Positions 18,980 through 27,872 of a stretch of 49,468 nucleotides of DNA are shown here, in pieces; the stretch's first letter is position 1; each line of letters starts with the position of its first letter. Source of the DNA: an uncultured Pelagibacteraceae bacterium (lineage in GTDB: Bacteria > Pseudomonadota > Alphaproteobacteria > Pelagibacterales > Pelagibacteraceae); the NCBI GenBank assembly GCA_902555435.1, contig CACDRL010000006.1, forward strand, positions 42,501 to 91,968, given 5' to 3'. The position numbers and the translations under genes were made by a program. The notes beneath the pieces were generated by a model. It was given only the letters and a program-made list of their open reading frames with translations, was not told where the DNA came from and searched no databases.

Positions 18980-19813
18980 TTATTTTTTTTGTCTCAAACT
19001 ATCGGCTTCAAAAACACCTAGAACGTGAAAATCCTCACAATGTAAACCCAACTCTTCAAGAGATTTTTGAACCTTTGGATCTTCAATATGTCCATCTAAA
19101 TCACATAAGAAAAAATAAGAATCGAAAGAATTTTTTTCTGGGTAACTTTGAAGCTTAGTAAGATTTACTCCATTTATAGCGAATCCTCCAAGCGATTGAT
19201 AAAGAGCTGCAGGTTTACTTTTTAGTTTAAATAAAAATGAAGTTATATATTTTTTATTTCCAAACTCAGGTTGAGATATATTTTTTCCCATAACAAGAAA
19301 CCTTGTTAAATTTCCACTCTCGTTTTCTATATTTTTCTTAATTATATCTAGATTATAAATTTCGGCACTCAAAGATGATGCTATTGCTGCTTGTTTCTTA
19401 TCTTTTGTTTTAGAAATCATTTCGGCTGATCCAGCTGTGTCTGCCCTAATATGTTCAGCAATATTATTTTCTTTTATAAAAATTGAACATTGTGACAAAC
19501 CTTGTGCATGAGAATAAACTTCTTTTATATCAGACAGTTTAGCACCTGGTTGACCTAATAAATTATGTTCAATTTTTTGAAAGTGCTCTTGGTAAATATT
19601 TAATCTATGTTTAAAGATTAAATATTCTATACCTATATTTCCAGTAATTCTGTTAGATTCAGGTATTATTATTCTACAATCAGGTTCTTCCGAAGCTTTA
19701 TTAAAGCAATCATCAAAAGTTTTACAAGGCATAATTTCAGCATCAGGGTCAATTGATACTGCTGCCAAATGAGAATAAGCTCCAAATGTTCCTTGAAAAT
19801 ATATTTTACCCAT
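18980..19813 (-). CDS. pheA: prephenate dehydratase
   Basis: Converts prephenate to phenylpyruvate for phenylalanine synthesis. The monofunctional 277-residue form begins with KIYFQGTFGAYSHLAA, has the dehydratase segment IPESNRITGNI and the catalytic TRF (170-172), then an ACT domain from about 190. The phenylalanine-binding ESRP motif reads QSYP and the GAL motif reads AAL. Related variants occur in alphaproteobacteria, so regulation may differ from E. coli but the change is not unique. The start overlaps the kdsB stop (TGATG). Confidence 0.94.
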   Translation of the reverse strand: MGKIYFQGTFGAYSHLAAVSIDPDAEIMPCKTFDDCFNKASEEPDCRIIIPESNRITGNIGIEYLIFKHRLNIYQEHFQKIEHNLLGQPGAKLSDIKEVYSHAQGLSQCSIFIKENNIAEHIRADTAGSAEMISKTKDKKQAAIASSLSAEIYNLDIIKKNIENESGNLTRFLVMGKNISQPEFGNKKYITSFLFKLKSKPAALYQSLGGFAINGVNLTKLQSYPEKNSFDSYFFLCDLDGHIEDPKVQKSLEELGLHCEDFHVLGVFEADSLRQKK

Positions 19814-20544
19814 CAGGATTTATATTCCATTATTTTTTTTAAGGCCAGATAATCTTCCTCTGTGTCAACTCCTATAGGTGCTTCACTTGCTAAAGCAACA
19901 TTTATTTTAATATTATTATCTAGAGCTCTAAGTTGTTCTAATCTATTTTCAATTTCATTTTTTGATTGTGCTAATTTAACAAAATTTTTAAGAATTTCAG
20001 ATGAATAACAGTAAATTCCAATATGATGATAAATATTTAATGCATCTTCAGATCTTCTTAAAAATTTTTTTGCTTGAGAAAACGGATCATCTTCTAAATT
20101 ATTTTGAGTAATAACTTTAACTATATTTTCATTTGTTAAATCTGATTTATTTTGTATTTTAGCAGCCAAGGTTCCTATTTCCGCTTTATAATTTATCATC
20201 ATTTGGTTTAGGTTAATAATATCCTGAATATTAATTGCTGGTTCATCACCCTGAATATTCATTATAAAATCAATATTATCTAATTTAAGTTGTTGATAAG
20301 CTTCATATATTCGGTCTGTACCAGTTTTATGTTTATTGCTTGTTAAAATGGCTTTTCCTCCATTTTTTTTTACATCATTGACAATCTCTTGATCCTCAGC
20401 TGCCACTATTACTTCTCCAATATTTGTCTCTTTTGCCTTGTTAAATACATGTGAAATAATTGAAATGTTGTTGATTTTTAATAAAGGTTTTCCTGGAAGC
20501 CTAGTTGCTGATAATCTAGATGGTATAATTATAAGAGTTTTCAT
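19813..20544 (-). CDS. kdsB: 3-deoxy-manno-octulosonate cytidylyltransferase (CMP-KDO synthetase)
   Basis: Activates KDO with CTP for lipopolysaccharide core synthesis. The 243-residue protein starts LIIIPSRLSATRLPGKPLL (the nucleotide-binding signature RLPGKPL) and has ILTSNKHKTGTDRIYEA, MNIQGDEPAI, YHHIGIYCYSSEIL and IGVDTEEDYLALKKI, all standard for KdsB. With kdsD, lptC and lptB elsewhere in the window it shows that the organism makes a KDO-containing envelope. Its stop codon overlaps the pheA start. Confidence 0.95.
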   Translation of the reverse strand: MKTLIIIPSRLSATRLPGKPLLKINNISIISHVFNKAKETNIGEVIVAAEDQEIVNDVKKNGGKAILTSNKHKTGTDRIYEAYQQLKLDNIDFIMNIQGDEPAINIQDIINLNQMMINYKAEIGTLAAKIQNKSDLTNENIVKVITQNNLEDDPFSQAKKFLRRSEDALNIYHHIGIYCYSSEILKNFVKLAQSKNEIENRLEQLRALDNNIKINVALASEAPIGVDTEEDYLALKKIMEYKS

Positions 20545-20637
20545 TAATCACTATTTAAAACAGAGGCAAATTTATACATTAAATTTTAGTCAAATTTTAA
20601 TTTATCATGTTATACGTTCAAAATTAAATTTATAAAA

Positions 20638-21177
20638 ATGGATTCTTTTGAAATAAACAAAATTGTTGCTGCAGTCCTAATGGTTGCACTTCTTGTTATT
20701 GGTATAGGAAAATTATCTGATGTAATTTTTCATGTAGAAAAGCCAGAAACTCCAGGTTATGCGGTAGAAGTTGAACAGGTCTCAACTGCATCATCTTCAA
20801 CAACAACTGCTGCAGATGAGAAAGTCGATATTGCTGCTTTGATGGCAATGGGAGATATAGCGAGTGGAGAGAAAATTTTTAAAAAATGTGCAGCCTGTCA
20901 CTCAATAATTAAAGGCGGAAAAAATGCTATAGGTCCAGCTTTGTATAATGTTGTTGGACGAAAAGTTGGATCAGTTGAAGATTACAAATATTCAAAAGCA
21001 TTAGCTGCTTATGAAAAAGAATGGACACTCGAAGAGCTTAACGGTTATTTAACCAAACCCGCTAAATGGATCAAAGGAACTAAGATGGCTTTTGCAGGGT
21101 TAAGAAAAGAAGCTGATAGAGCGTCTGTAATTAAATATCTTAACGAGAATTCAGATAGCCCTGTACCACTACCTTAA
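20638..21177 (+). CDS. membrane-anchored class I c-type cytochrome (CycM / cytochrome c552-like)
   Basis: A 179-residue protein with one N-terminal transmembrane anchor (about 9-24), a Ser/Thr/Ala-rich linker (about 45-62) and a single haem site CAACH (84-88). The later KGTKMAFAGL provides the likely axial Met. The layout matches membrane-bound cytochromes c that pass electrons from the bc1 complex to aa3 oxidase in alphaproteobacteria. It is the only gene on its transcript, divergent from kdsB and convergent with argF (9 bp overlap). Confidence 0.9.
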   Translation: MDSFEINKIVAAVLMVALLVIGIGKLSDVIFHVEKPETPGYAVEVEQVSTASSSTTTAADEKVDIAALMAMGDIASGEKIFKKCAACHSIIKGGKNAIGPALYNVVGRKVGSVEDYKYSKALAAYEKEWTLEELNGYLTKPAKWIKGTKMAFAGLRKEADRASVIKYLNENSDSPVPLP

Positions 21178-22098
21178 TTTTCCAAAACAATATAACAGTA
21201 TACTTTTTTGAACATGAACTCTGTTAAGAGCTTGTACCCATACGTGAGATTTTTTTCCTAAGAAAATATCTTCAGACACTTCATTCCCTCTAGGTAGACA
21301 ATGTAAAAAAATACAATTCTTATTAGCAAAACTCATTAATTTTTTATCAATTTTAAATTTTTTAAATGCATGAATTTTTTTCTTTTTGTCTACTTTATCA
21401 TTTAAAGAAATAACTTTATCAGAAAAAATTACATCGGCTCCAGTAGCAGCTTTTTTTGGATCATTATAAATAAAAATTTTTCTTTTATTTTTTTTTACCC
21501 AATTTCTTACTCTTTTTCCTGGTTCGAAATTTTTTGGACAACCAATACTTAGTTTGAAAGAAAATTTAACTGAAGCAGCGATTAAACTATCCAAAACATT
21601 ATTTGAATCTCCAATCCAGCAAATATTTAATTTGGAAATAGGTTTTTTTGTAATCTCCTCAACTGTAAAAACATCTGAAAGCACTTGAGTTGGATGAGAA
21701 GATGGGCTCAAACCATTAATGACTGGGATAGATAAATATTTTTTAAAATCTTCAATTTTTTTATCACTATCTGTTCTCAACATAAATCCATCCCCATATG
21801 TTGAGAGTACCTTTGCGGTATCAGATATACTTTCACCACCTTGTCCTAAATGAAGTTCATTAGATCTAAGTGTTAAAGTACCTCCTCCAAGTTGTTTTAT
21901 AGCTAAATAAAAGCTTATTCTTGTTCTTGAGCTTGGTTTTTCAAACATTTGAATCAAAATTTTACCTTTTAACGGAGCACCTTTATCTATTTCTAGAGTA
22001 TTGAGTTTTTTTCGAGAACTTTTTCTTTTTTTTGCATCAGTAATTATTTTTCTTAAATCTTTACTGGGGATATCTTTTAAATTTATAAAATGTTTCAT
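21169..22098 (-). CDS. argF: ornithine carbamoyltransferase
   Basis: Forms citrulline from ornithine and carbamoyl phosphate. The 309-residue protein shows the carbamoyl-phosphate motif FEKPSSRTRISF, the HPTQ loop (SPSSHPTQVLSD), the IGDSNNVLDSL segment and the ornithine-loop Cys in FLHCLPRGNEVS. It follows argD by 2 bp on the minus strand, forming an argDF pair. Confidence 0.96.
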   Translation of the reverse strand: MKHFINLKDIPSKDLRKIITDAKKRKSSRKKLNTLEIDKGAPLKGKILIQMFEKPSSRTRISFYLAIKQLGGGTLTLRSNELHLGQGGESISDTAKVLSTYGDGFMLRTDSDKKIEDFKKYLSIPVINGLSPSSHPTQVLSDVFTVEEITKKPISKLNICWIGDSNNVLDSLIAASVKFSFKLSIGCPKNFEPGKRVRNWVKKNKRKIFIYNDPKKAATGADVIFSDKVISLNDKVDKKKKIHAFKKFKIDKKLMSFANKNCIFLHCLPRGNEVSEDIFLGKKSHVWVQALNRVHVQKSILLYCFGKLR

Positions 22099-22100
22099 AG

Positions 22101-23267
22101 TTATTTAAATTGGCTGCAAACTTTAGTTATAATTTTTAAAGCCTCATCAAGCTCACTTTTTTTAACATTAAGAGGTGGTAAAATTCTGACAACATTTTCT
22201 GCAGCACGAATAGTTAATAATTTATTTTCCATTAATTTTTTAATAAAATTTGTCTGATCTTGATGCAACTGTATTCCAATTAAAAAACCTCTTCCTCTTA
22301 TTTGTTTGATAATACTAGGATATTTTTCCTTAATTTTGTTCAAATTTGATAAGAAATATTTAGATAATTTTTTTACATTATTTAGAAACTTTTTATTTGA
22401 AACTATATCCATTACTTTATTTCCAACTGACATGGCTAGTGGATTTCCTCCAAATGTTGAACCATGTGTACCAGGGATCATTCCTGTTGCTACTTTCTTA
22501 TTCATAAGAACAGCTCCAATTGGAAATCCACCCCCAATTCCTTTAGCTATTGGGACTATATCTGGTTTTACTTTTGATTTTTCAAATGCAAAAAAATCTC
22601 CTGATCTTCCTATTCCACATTGAACCTCATCCAGTATTAAAAGAATTTTTTTCTTATCACATAATTTTCTAAGCTCTCTTAAACAATAATCTGGAATAAC
22701 TTTAATTCCTCCCTCTCCCATTATCGTCTCAACCATTATAGCTGCAGTATCTTTTGTGATTTTCTTCTCTAATTCCTTATGGTCTCCAAATGTAAAATGA
22801 TCAAAGCCTTTTACTTTAGGACCAAACCCTTCGGTCATTTTCTTTGATCCACTCGCAAAAATTGCTGCCAATGTTCTCCCATGAAATGAATTCTTTATAC
22901 ATAAAATTCTATTTTTATTTGATTTACCGATTGAAAAAAAATATCTTCTAGCAACTTTAATTGCTGCTTCGGTAGCTTCTGCTCCACTGTTTTGAAACAT
23001 TACATAATCAGCAAATGTTTTTTTGCAAAGTTTTTTAGCTAAATTTTCCCCCTCAGGAATTTGAAAAGCATTCGAAACATGCCAAAGTTTTTTTGATTGA
23101 TTGTTTATAGTTTTAATTAAACTTGGATGAGCATGTCCTAAAGAATTAACAGCTATGCCCATAACAAAATCAAGATATTTTTTTCCATCCATAGAGTAAA
23201 GGTAGCTTCCCTTGCCATACTTAAATGAAATTTTTTTTCTGTTATAATTTTTTGCTAAATAGCTCAT
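22101..23267 (-). CDS. argD: acetylornithine aminotransferase
   Basis: A class III PLP aminotransferase of 388 residues making N-acetylornithine. Visible blocks are the N-terminal GKGSYLYSMDGKKYLDFVMGIAVNSLGH, NSGAEATEAAIKVAR, FHGRT, LILDEVQCGIGRSG and the PLP lysine region PIAKGIGGGFPIGA, followed by GTHGSTFGGNPLA. Pairing with argF and the presence of argJ make ArgD more likely than another class III aminotransferase. It may also serve as DapC, as in other bacteria. Confidence 0.94.
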   Translation of the reverse strand: MSYLAKNYNRKKISFKYGKGSYLYSMDGKKYLDFVMGIAVNSLGHAHPSLIKTINNQSKKLWHVSNAFQIPEGENLAKKLCKKTFADYVMFQNSGAEATEAAIKVARRYFFSIGKSNKNRILCIKNSFHGRTLAAIFASGSKKMTEGFGPKVKGFDHFTFGDHKELEKKITKDTAAIMVETIMGEGGIKVIPDYCLRELRKLCDKKKILLILDEVQCGIGRSGDFFAFEKSKVKPDIVPIAKGIGGGFPIGAVLMNKKVATGMIPGTHGSTFGGNPLAMSVGNKVMDIVSNKKFLNNVKKLSKYFLSNLNKIKEKYPSIIKQIRGRGFLIGIQLHQDQTNFIKKLMENKLLTIRAAENVVRILPPLNVKKSELDEALKIITKVCSQFK

Positions 23268-23411
23268 AAATTAAATTTGTTTTTATAAATTTTATTTCAT
23301 AGATACAAGTTATGATTGAAAACTTAATTTCATCCAAGTTAAGCTTTTATTGTTGATAACTATAAATTTTTGATTGTTTCATTTAAGTTAATAACAGTAT
23401 ATTGTCTATAT

Positions 23412-23417
23412 TATAAT
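23412..23417 (+). promoter_or_regulatory. gcrA: candidate -10 element for gcrA
   Basis: A perfect TATAAT lies 20 bp upstream of the gcrA start codon in the 170-bp divergent region shared with argD. The -35 side is AT-rich without a clear match, and I saw no GANTC methylation site in the region. Confidence 0.35.
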
Positions 23418-23437
23418 AAATAACACAACATATAGAT

Positions 23438-23932
23438 ATGAGTTGGACTGAAGAAAAAGTTTCAAAATTAAAAGAATTATGGGGAAAAGGTAATACAGCT
23501 AGTCAAATAGCTGAAATTATAGGTGGAATTAGTCGTAACGCAGTAATTGGAAAGGCTCATAGATTAAATCTATCAGCAAAAATAAAAACAAGAACTGCAA
23601 CATCTAATAAAAATTTTGAAAATTCTATTGAAGGAAATAATACAAAATCTAGAAGAGGACGTAAGAATAAGTTTAAATCACTAATTATTGAAAAAGATTT
23701 TGAACCAGAAAATCCTAAACAATTAGAAGAGCTAGACGAAAATTCCTGTAAATGGCCCATAGGTCATCCAGATGAAAAGTCATTTTATTTCTGTGGGAGA
23801 TCTTCCTTAAAAGATTTTTCTTATTGTAAACTCCATTTACTTTATGCGTTTCAACCAAAAGGCAAAAAAGAAGAAGTTACAGAAAAAGAGGAAGTTCCAG
23901 AATTTATTGAGAAAAAAATTCAAACCGCATAA
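23438..23932 (+). CDS. gcrA: GcrA family cell-cycle regulator
   Basis: GcrA is an alphaproteobacterial transcription factor that binds RNA polymerase sigma70 and methylated promoters. The 164-residue protein has the diagnostic N-terminus MSWTEEKVSKLKELW followed by a helix-turn-helix (TASQIAEIIGGISRNAVIGKAHRLNL). A basic, disordered linker (about 48-85) precedes the C-terminal sigma-binding region with CKWPIGHPDEKSFYFCG and YCKLH. The sequence shows all conserved parts in the expected order. Confidence 0.94.
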   Translation: MSWTEEKVSKLKELWGKGNTASQIAEIIGGISRNAVIGKAHRLNLSAKIKTRTATSNKNFENSIEGNNTKSRRGRKNKFKSLIIEKDFEPENPKQLEELDENSCKWPIGHPDEKSFYFCGRSSLKDFSYCKLHLLYAFQPKGKKEEVTEKEEVPEFIEKKIQTA

Positions 23933-23937
23933 ATATA

Positions 23938-24921
23938 TTAGTTTGTTTTAATATCTATATTATCTGAAGTGTATTTTGCAGTTGAAAATTGACCACCTTC
24001 CCTCCACATATAACAATATTTTTTAACCTCTTCATCGAAGTATCTCAAACTTGGTACTCCTATATCTGAGTTTGATTTATACTTACCAGATAAAACATTA
24101 TCATATCTTAAAAGTTTTAATTGATCTCTAGTTAAAACTGGCTTTGGCATTATCTCAAAAAATCTCGCTGATATTTGAGCTATTGGTAAAGGCATTGGTA
24201 TCAATAATCTTTTTTTCCCAATTAAATTTAATAATTTTTCCATTATTTCTTTAAATGAAATTATTTCTGGGCCAACGCATTCAATTATTTTGGAATTTAC
24301 ATTATTCAAAATTACATTAAAAATAACATCCGTCAGGTCAGAACAATGGATTGGAGTAAACTTAGTTTTGCCTTCATAATAAAGTGGAAATATTGGTAAT
24401 CTGTTCAAGAGAGTCATAAAATTTGTAGTAAAATTATCATCCACTGAATAAACAATAGATGGTCTTATAATTGTTGATAGAGGAAAATTTTTTAGAATCC
24501 TCTCCTCTCCTTCTAATTTACTTTTAGCATATTCAGAATCTACCGCCTCATTAATTCCTAGTGCTGATAAGTGAATGAAATGTTTTAAATTATATTCTTT
24601 TGAAAGTTTAGACAATAAAGACGGGAAAATAGTATGAATATTTTTAAATGTATTGCCTTTTTTTGACTCAAATAAAATACCAATTAAATTAATGCATACA
24701 TCCGCTTTTTCAAAAAGCTTTCTAATTTTTTGTTCTTCAAAAATATTTGCTTCAACAATATCTATATAGCCTGCATTTGCTTGGGTTTTGATAATGTAGC
24801 TTTTTTGATGAATGTTTCTTGTAACAACAGTTACTTGATAATTCTTCTTCGTAAGCTTCCTAATTAAATTCCGACCAATTTGACCACTTCCACCAAAAAT
24901 TAGACAATTTTTCGCTTTCAT
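23938..24921 (-). CDS. complex I NDUFA9-like SDR family protein
   Basis: An atypical short-chain dehydrogenase/reductase of 327 residues. It has the Rossmann motif FGGSGQIGRNLIRKL near the N-terminus, NLIGILFES, the HLSALGINEAVDSEYAKSKLEGE segment (YxxxK) and IRPSIVYS. This pattern is that of the NDUFA9-like NAD(P)-binding proteins common in alphaproteobacteria, related to a mitochondrial complex I subunit. A role in complex I assembly or ubiquinone supply is inferred from family. It is divergent from rnd. Confidence 0.82.
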   Translation of the reverse strand: MKAKNCLIFGGSGQIGRNLIRKLTKKNYQVTVVTRNIHQKSYIIKTQANAGYIDIVEANIFEEQKIRKLFEKADVCINLIGILFESKKGNTFKNIHTIFPSLLSKLSKEYNLKHFIHLSALGINEAVDSEYAKSKLEGEERILKNFPLSTIIRPSIVYSVDDNFTTNFMTLLNRLPIFPLYYEGKTKFTPIHCSDLTDVIFNVILNNVNSKIIECVGPEIISFKEIMEKLLNLIGKKRLLIPMPLPIAQISARFFEIMPKPVLTRDQLKLLRYDNVLSGKYKSNSDIGVPSLRYFDEEVKKYCYMWREGGQFSTAKYTSDNIDIKTN

Positions 24922-24937
24922 ATATATATGTTTAAAA

Positions 24938-25549
24938 ATGAGTAATAATATTCAACTTCACAAAAATGATCTACCAGATGATTTAAATTTAGGCAATATA
25001 ATTGCCATAGATGGTGAGTTCATGGGTCTAAATGTCAGACGTGATCCATTATGCCTAATCCAAGTATCTTCGGGCAACTCAGATGCTCATATAGTTCAAT
25101 TTGATAGAGAAAATTATCAAGCACCTAATTTAATAAAGCTATTAAATGATGAAAATATAACTAAAATTTTTCATTATGGACGAGCAGATATGGCACATAT
25201 AAAACACTATTTAAAAACTGAAACAAATAATATTCTTGATACAAAAATTGCTTCAAAACTTGCAAGATCTTATTCTGATAATCACTCTTTAAAAACATTG
25301 ATTAAAGAATTTATAAATGTTGACATAAGCAAACAATTTCAGAATTCAGATTTTGGTGGAGAATTAACTCCAGCACAACTAAAATATTGTGCTAATGATG
25401 TAATTTATTTGCATCGCATTCATAAAGAATTGGAAAAAATATTGTTGAGAGAAAATAGAATTAAACTTTATAAAGATTGTTTAAAATTTTTAAAAACAAG
25501 AGTTGATCTTGATCTAGCACTTTTTAGAGATGATATTTGGTCGCACTGA
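24938..25549 (+). CDS. rnd: ribonuclease D (short form)
   Basis: A DEDD-family 3'-5' exonuclease involved in RNA processing. The 203-residue protein contains only the exonuclease domain: Exo I AIDGEFMGL (the D and E ligands), Exo II in HYGRADMAHIKHYL, and Exo III in LKYCANDVIYLHRI. The HRDC domain of E. coli RNase D is absent, which is common in alphaproteobacteria. It begins the long plus-strand run, and its stop overlaps the kdsD ATG (TGATG). Confidence 0.88.
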   Translation: MSNNIQLHKNDLPDDLNLGNIIAIDGEFMGLNVRRDPLCLIQVSSGNSDAHIVQFDRENYQAPNLIKLLNDENITKIFHYGRADMAHIKHYLKTETNNILDTKIASKLARSYSDNHSLKTLIKEFINVDISKQFQNSDFGGELTPAQLKYCANDVIYLHRIHKELEKILLRENRIKLYKDCLKFLKTRVDLDLALFRDDIWSH

Positions 25550-26517
25550 TGAATAAAAGAAAATTTATTTCCATAGCAAAAGACGTAATTAATCTTGAAA
25601 TTAAAGCACTTCAAAATTTAAAAAAAAACATTAATCAATCATTTAACGAGGCTGTCTTTCAAATAGCAAATTGCCAATCAAAAGTAATATTATGTGGAGT
25701 GGGTAAAAGTGGATTAATTGCATCTAAAATTGCCGCAACTCTTGCTTCAGTTGGAACTCCTTCTTTTAGTATCTCGGCTAGCGAAGCGTCTCACGGAGAT
25801 CTTGGAATGATTTCTAAAAAAGATATTTTAGTATTAATTAGTAATTCAGGTGAAACTACTGAGCTGAAAAACATAATTAAATATGCAAAAAGAAATAAGA
25901 TTTTATTGATCGGAATTGTATCAAAAAGAGATTCGATTCTACATAAGTCTGCTGATATTAAATTACTCACACCTAGAGCAAATGAAGCTGAAGGAATAGT
26001 CCCAACTGCAAGCACAACAATTCAATTAGCTTTGGGAGATTGTCTTGCGATAGCATCAATGAAATATAAAAAATTTGGAAAATTAGATTTCAAAAAACTT
26101 CATCCAGCAGGAAGCTTAGGTGCTCAACTTAAAACAGTTGAAGATATTATGATCACTGGAAGTAAAATACCTTTTGTAAACGAAAATTTAAAAATGAGTA
26201 AAGCTTTAAAAATATTAAGCGAAAAAAAATTGGGAATTCTTGTTGTTATAAAAAATAAACAGAGAACAACTGGAATTGTAACTGACGGTCAAATAAGAAG
26301 ATTCACAGAAAAAAAAATAAATTTTGATTTATTGCCTGTAAAAAAAATAATGACAAAAAAACCAATATTAATTGATAAAAATGAGTTGGCCGCAAAGGCA
26401 CTCGAGATAATGAACAATAAAAAGATTACATCTTTAATAGTTGTTAATAAAAAGTTTCCACAGAAAACAATTGGAGTTATTCACGTTCATACAATTTTAC
26501 AAACAAATATTTTATAA
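25549..26517 (+). CDS. kdsD: arabinose-5-phosphate isomerase (KpsF/GutQ family)
   Basis: Makes arabinose-5-phosphate for KDO synthesis. The 322-residue protein has an N-terminal SIS domain (VGKSGLIASKIAATLAS, EASHGDLGMI, ISNSGETTE) and two C-terminal CBS domains (from about 205). I chose ATG 25549, which overlaps the rnd stop, rather than the in-frame TTG at 25537. It lies immediately before lptC, a pairing widespread in Gram-negative bacteria. Confidence 0.93.
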   Translation: MNKRKFISIAKDVINLEIKALQNLKKNINQSFNEAVFQIANCQSKVILCGVGKSGLIASKIAATLASVGTPSFSISASEASHGDLGMISKKDILVLISNSGETTELKNIIKYAKRNKILLIGIVSKRDSILHKSADIKLLTPRANEAEGIVPTASTTIQLALGDCLAIASMKYKKFGKLDFKKLHPAGSLGAQLKTVEDIMITGSKIPFVNENLKMSKALKILSEKKLGILVVIKNKQRTTGIVTDGQIRRFTEKKINFDLLPVKKIMTKKPILIDKNELAAKALEIMNNKKITSLIVVNKKFPQKTIGVIHVHTILQTNIL

Positions 26518-27090
26518 ATGAGTAAAAAAAAATTTGTAAAAATTTTTTTTATATTCTCTTTATTTCTTCTAATTATTTTCTTAATTTTTAATAAATCCTA
26601 TAAAAAAGAAAAAAATAAAATAATAGAAAATTCAATAGAAGATCCAATTTATAATTCAAATATTATAAAAGATGTTGAGTACACAACAAAAGATAAGGAT
26701 GGTAATGAATATTTAATTAGAGCAGCAGAGGGTGAAATAGATTTTTCAAATACAAACATAATTTATTTAACTGATGTATATGCTTTAGTTAAACTTGAAA
26801 GTTCAGAATTTGTAACGATTTTTTCAGATTATGGAAAATATAATTCAGAAAATTATGATACCATTTTTACAAAAAATGTAATAATTGATTATTTAGATAA
26901 TAAAATTAATAGTGAGTATCTTGATTTTTCTCTAGAAAGAAATTTAATGATCATTTCAAAAAATGTAATTTTTAATAACTCAGAAAATATTTTAAAAGCT
27001 GATGTCGTAGAAGTAAATATTAAAACCAAAGACACTAAAATATTTATGCATGAACAAGAAAAGAAAGTAAAAATAAATAGCAAAAATTAA
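26518..27090 (+). CDS. lptC: LPS export protein LptC-like
   Basis: A 190-residue inner-membrane-anchored protein with a single N-terminal transmembrane helix (about 8-25) and a beta-rich periplasmic part with the LptC-like segments IIKDVEYTTKDKDGNEYLIRA, AEGEIDFSNTNIIYLTDVYA and the repeated strands typical of the jellyroll. LptC bridges LptB2FG to LptA. It starts immediately after the kdsD stop and is followed without a gap by lptB. The usual lptA between them is absent. Confidence 0.85.
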   Translation: MSKKKFVKIFFIFSLFLLIIFLIFNKSYKKEKNKIIENSIEDPIYNSNIIKDVEYTTKDKDGNEYLIRAAEGEIDFSNTNIIYLTDVYALVKLESSEFVTIFSDYGKYNSENYDTIFTKNVIIDYLDNKINSEYLDFSLERNLMIISKNVIFNNSENILKADVVEVNIKTKDTKIFMHEQEKKVKINSKN

Positions 27091-27867
27091 ATGGCAATAA
27101 TTAAAAAATTTAGAATAAAATCTTTCAAAAGTGTAAATTCAATTATTGAATTTGAAAATGTTTCACTTTCTTATGGTAGCAGACTAGTTTTGGATAATTT
27201 AGATTTTAAGATTAATGAAGGACAAATCTTTGGAATGTTGGGACCAAATGGTGTTGGTAAGTCAACAATATTTAACTTAATCACAGGTCTCATACAACCA
27301 AATAATGGTAAAATAAAAATTATAGGGCAAGATGTAACAAATTATCCGATTTATTTAAGAACTAAAAAATTTAAAATTGGTTATGTTCCACAATATGGTG
27401 GATATTTTAATGAACTTACTCTTCACGAAAATCTAAAAGCTATTAGCGAAATAGTTATAGAAAATAAAAACTATAGATTAGAAAGAATAAATTATTTAAT
27501 TTCTAAATTTGAGTTAGATAATTTAAAAGAAATAAAGGCAAAATTTTTATCTGGTGGACAAAAAAAAAAATTAGTTATTGCTTTATCTTTATTAAGTGAT
27601 CCTAAAGTTTTACTTTTAGATGAATGTTTTGCAGCGCTAGATGTTTTAACAATTAAAATGTTACAAGAAATAATTGTTAATTTACAAAGTGAAAGTAAAA
27701 TCACAATCTGTATATGTGACCATCAAGCAAGAGATCTTTTAGCATGTGTAGATGTAGCAATGATCTTGAGTAATGGAAAAATTATTGCAGAAGACTCACC
27801 AGGAAATCTAGTAAATAATATTAACGCCAAAAATGCTTACTTTGGTGACAACTTCAAATTCAATTAA
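27091..27867 (+). CDS. lptB: LPS export ABC transporter ATPase
   Basis: ATPase of the LptB2FGC exporter. The 258-residue protein has Walker A GPNGVGKST, the Q-loop VPQYGGYF, signature LSGGQKKK, Walker B LLLDECFAALD and the switch-His segment CDHQARDLL. The DEPF of most LptB is DECF here, and catalytic E is kept. An extra 15 or so residues precede the nucleotide-binding domain. Position after kdsD-lptC supports LptB over a branched-amino-acid ATPase, which is the main alternative. Confidence 0.9.
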   Translation: MAIIKKFRIKSFKSVNSIIEFENVSLSYGSRLVLDNLDFKINEGQIFGMLGPNGVGKSTIFNLITGLIQPNNGKIKIIGQDVTNYPIYLRTKKFKIGYVPQYGGYFNELTLHENLKAISEIVIENKNYRLERINYLISKFELDNLKEIKAKFLSGGQKKKLVIALSLLSDPKVLLLDECFAALDVLTIKMLQEIIVNLQSESKITICICDHQARDLLACVDVAMILSNGKIIAEDSPGNLVNNINAKNAYFGDNFKFN

Positions 27868-27872
27868 TTTTA

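Noticed and set aside
18980..19300. PheA ACT domain with QSYP in place of ESRP
   Set aside because: Similar ESY-type variants occur in other alphaproteobacterial prephenate dehydratases, so it is probably lineage-typical.
25537..25548. TTG start 12 bp upstream of kdsD
   Set aside because: The ATG at 25549 overlaps the rnd stop (TGATG), the coupling pattern used throughout this run.
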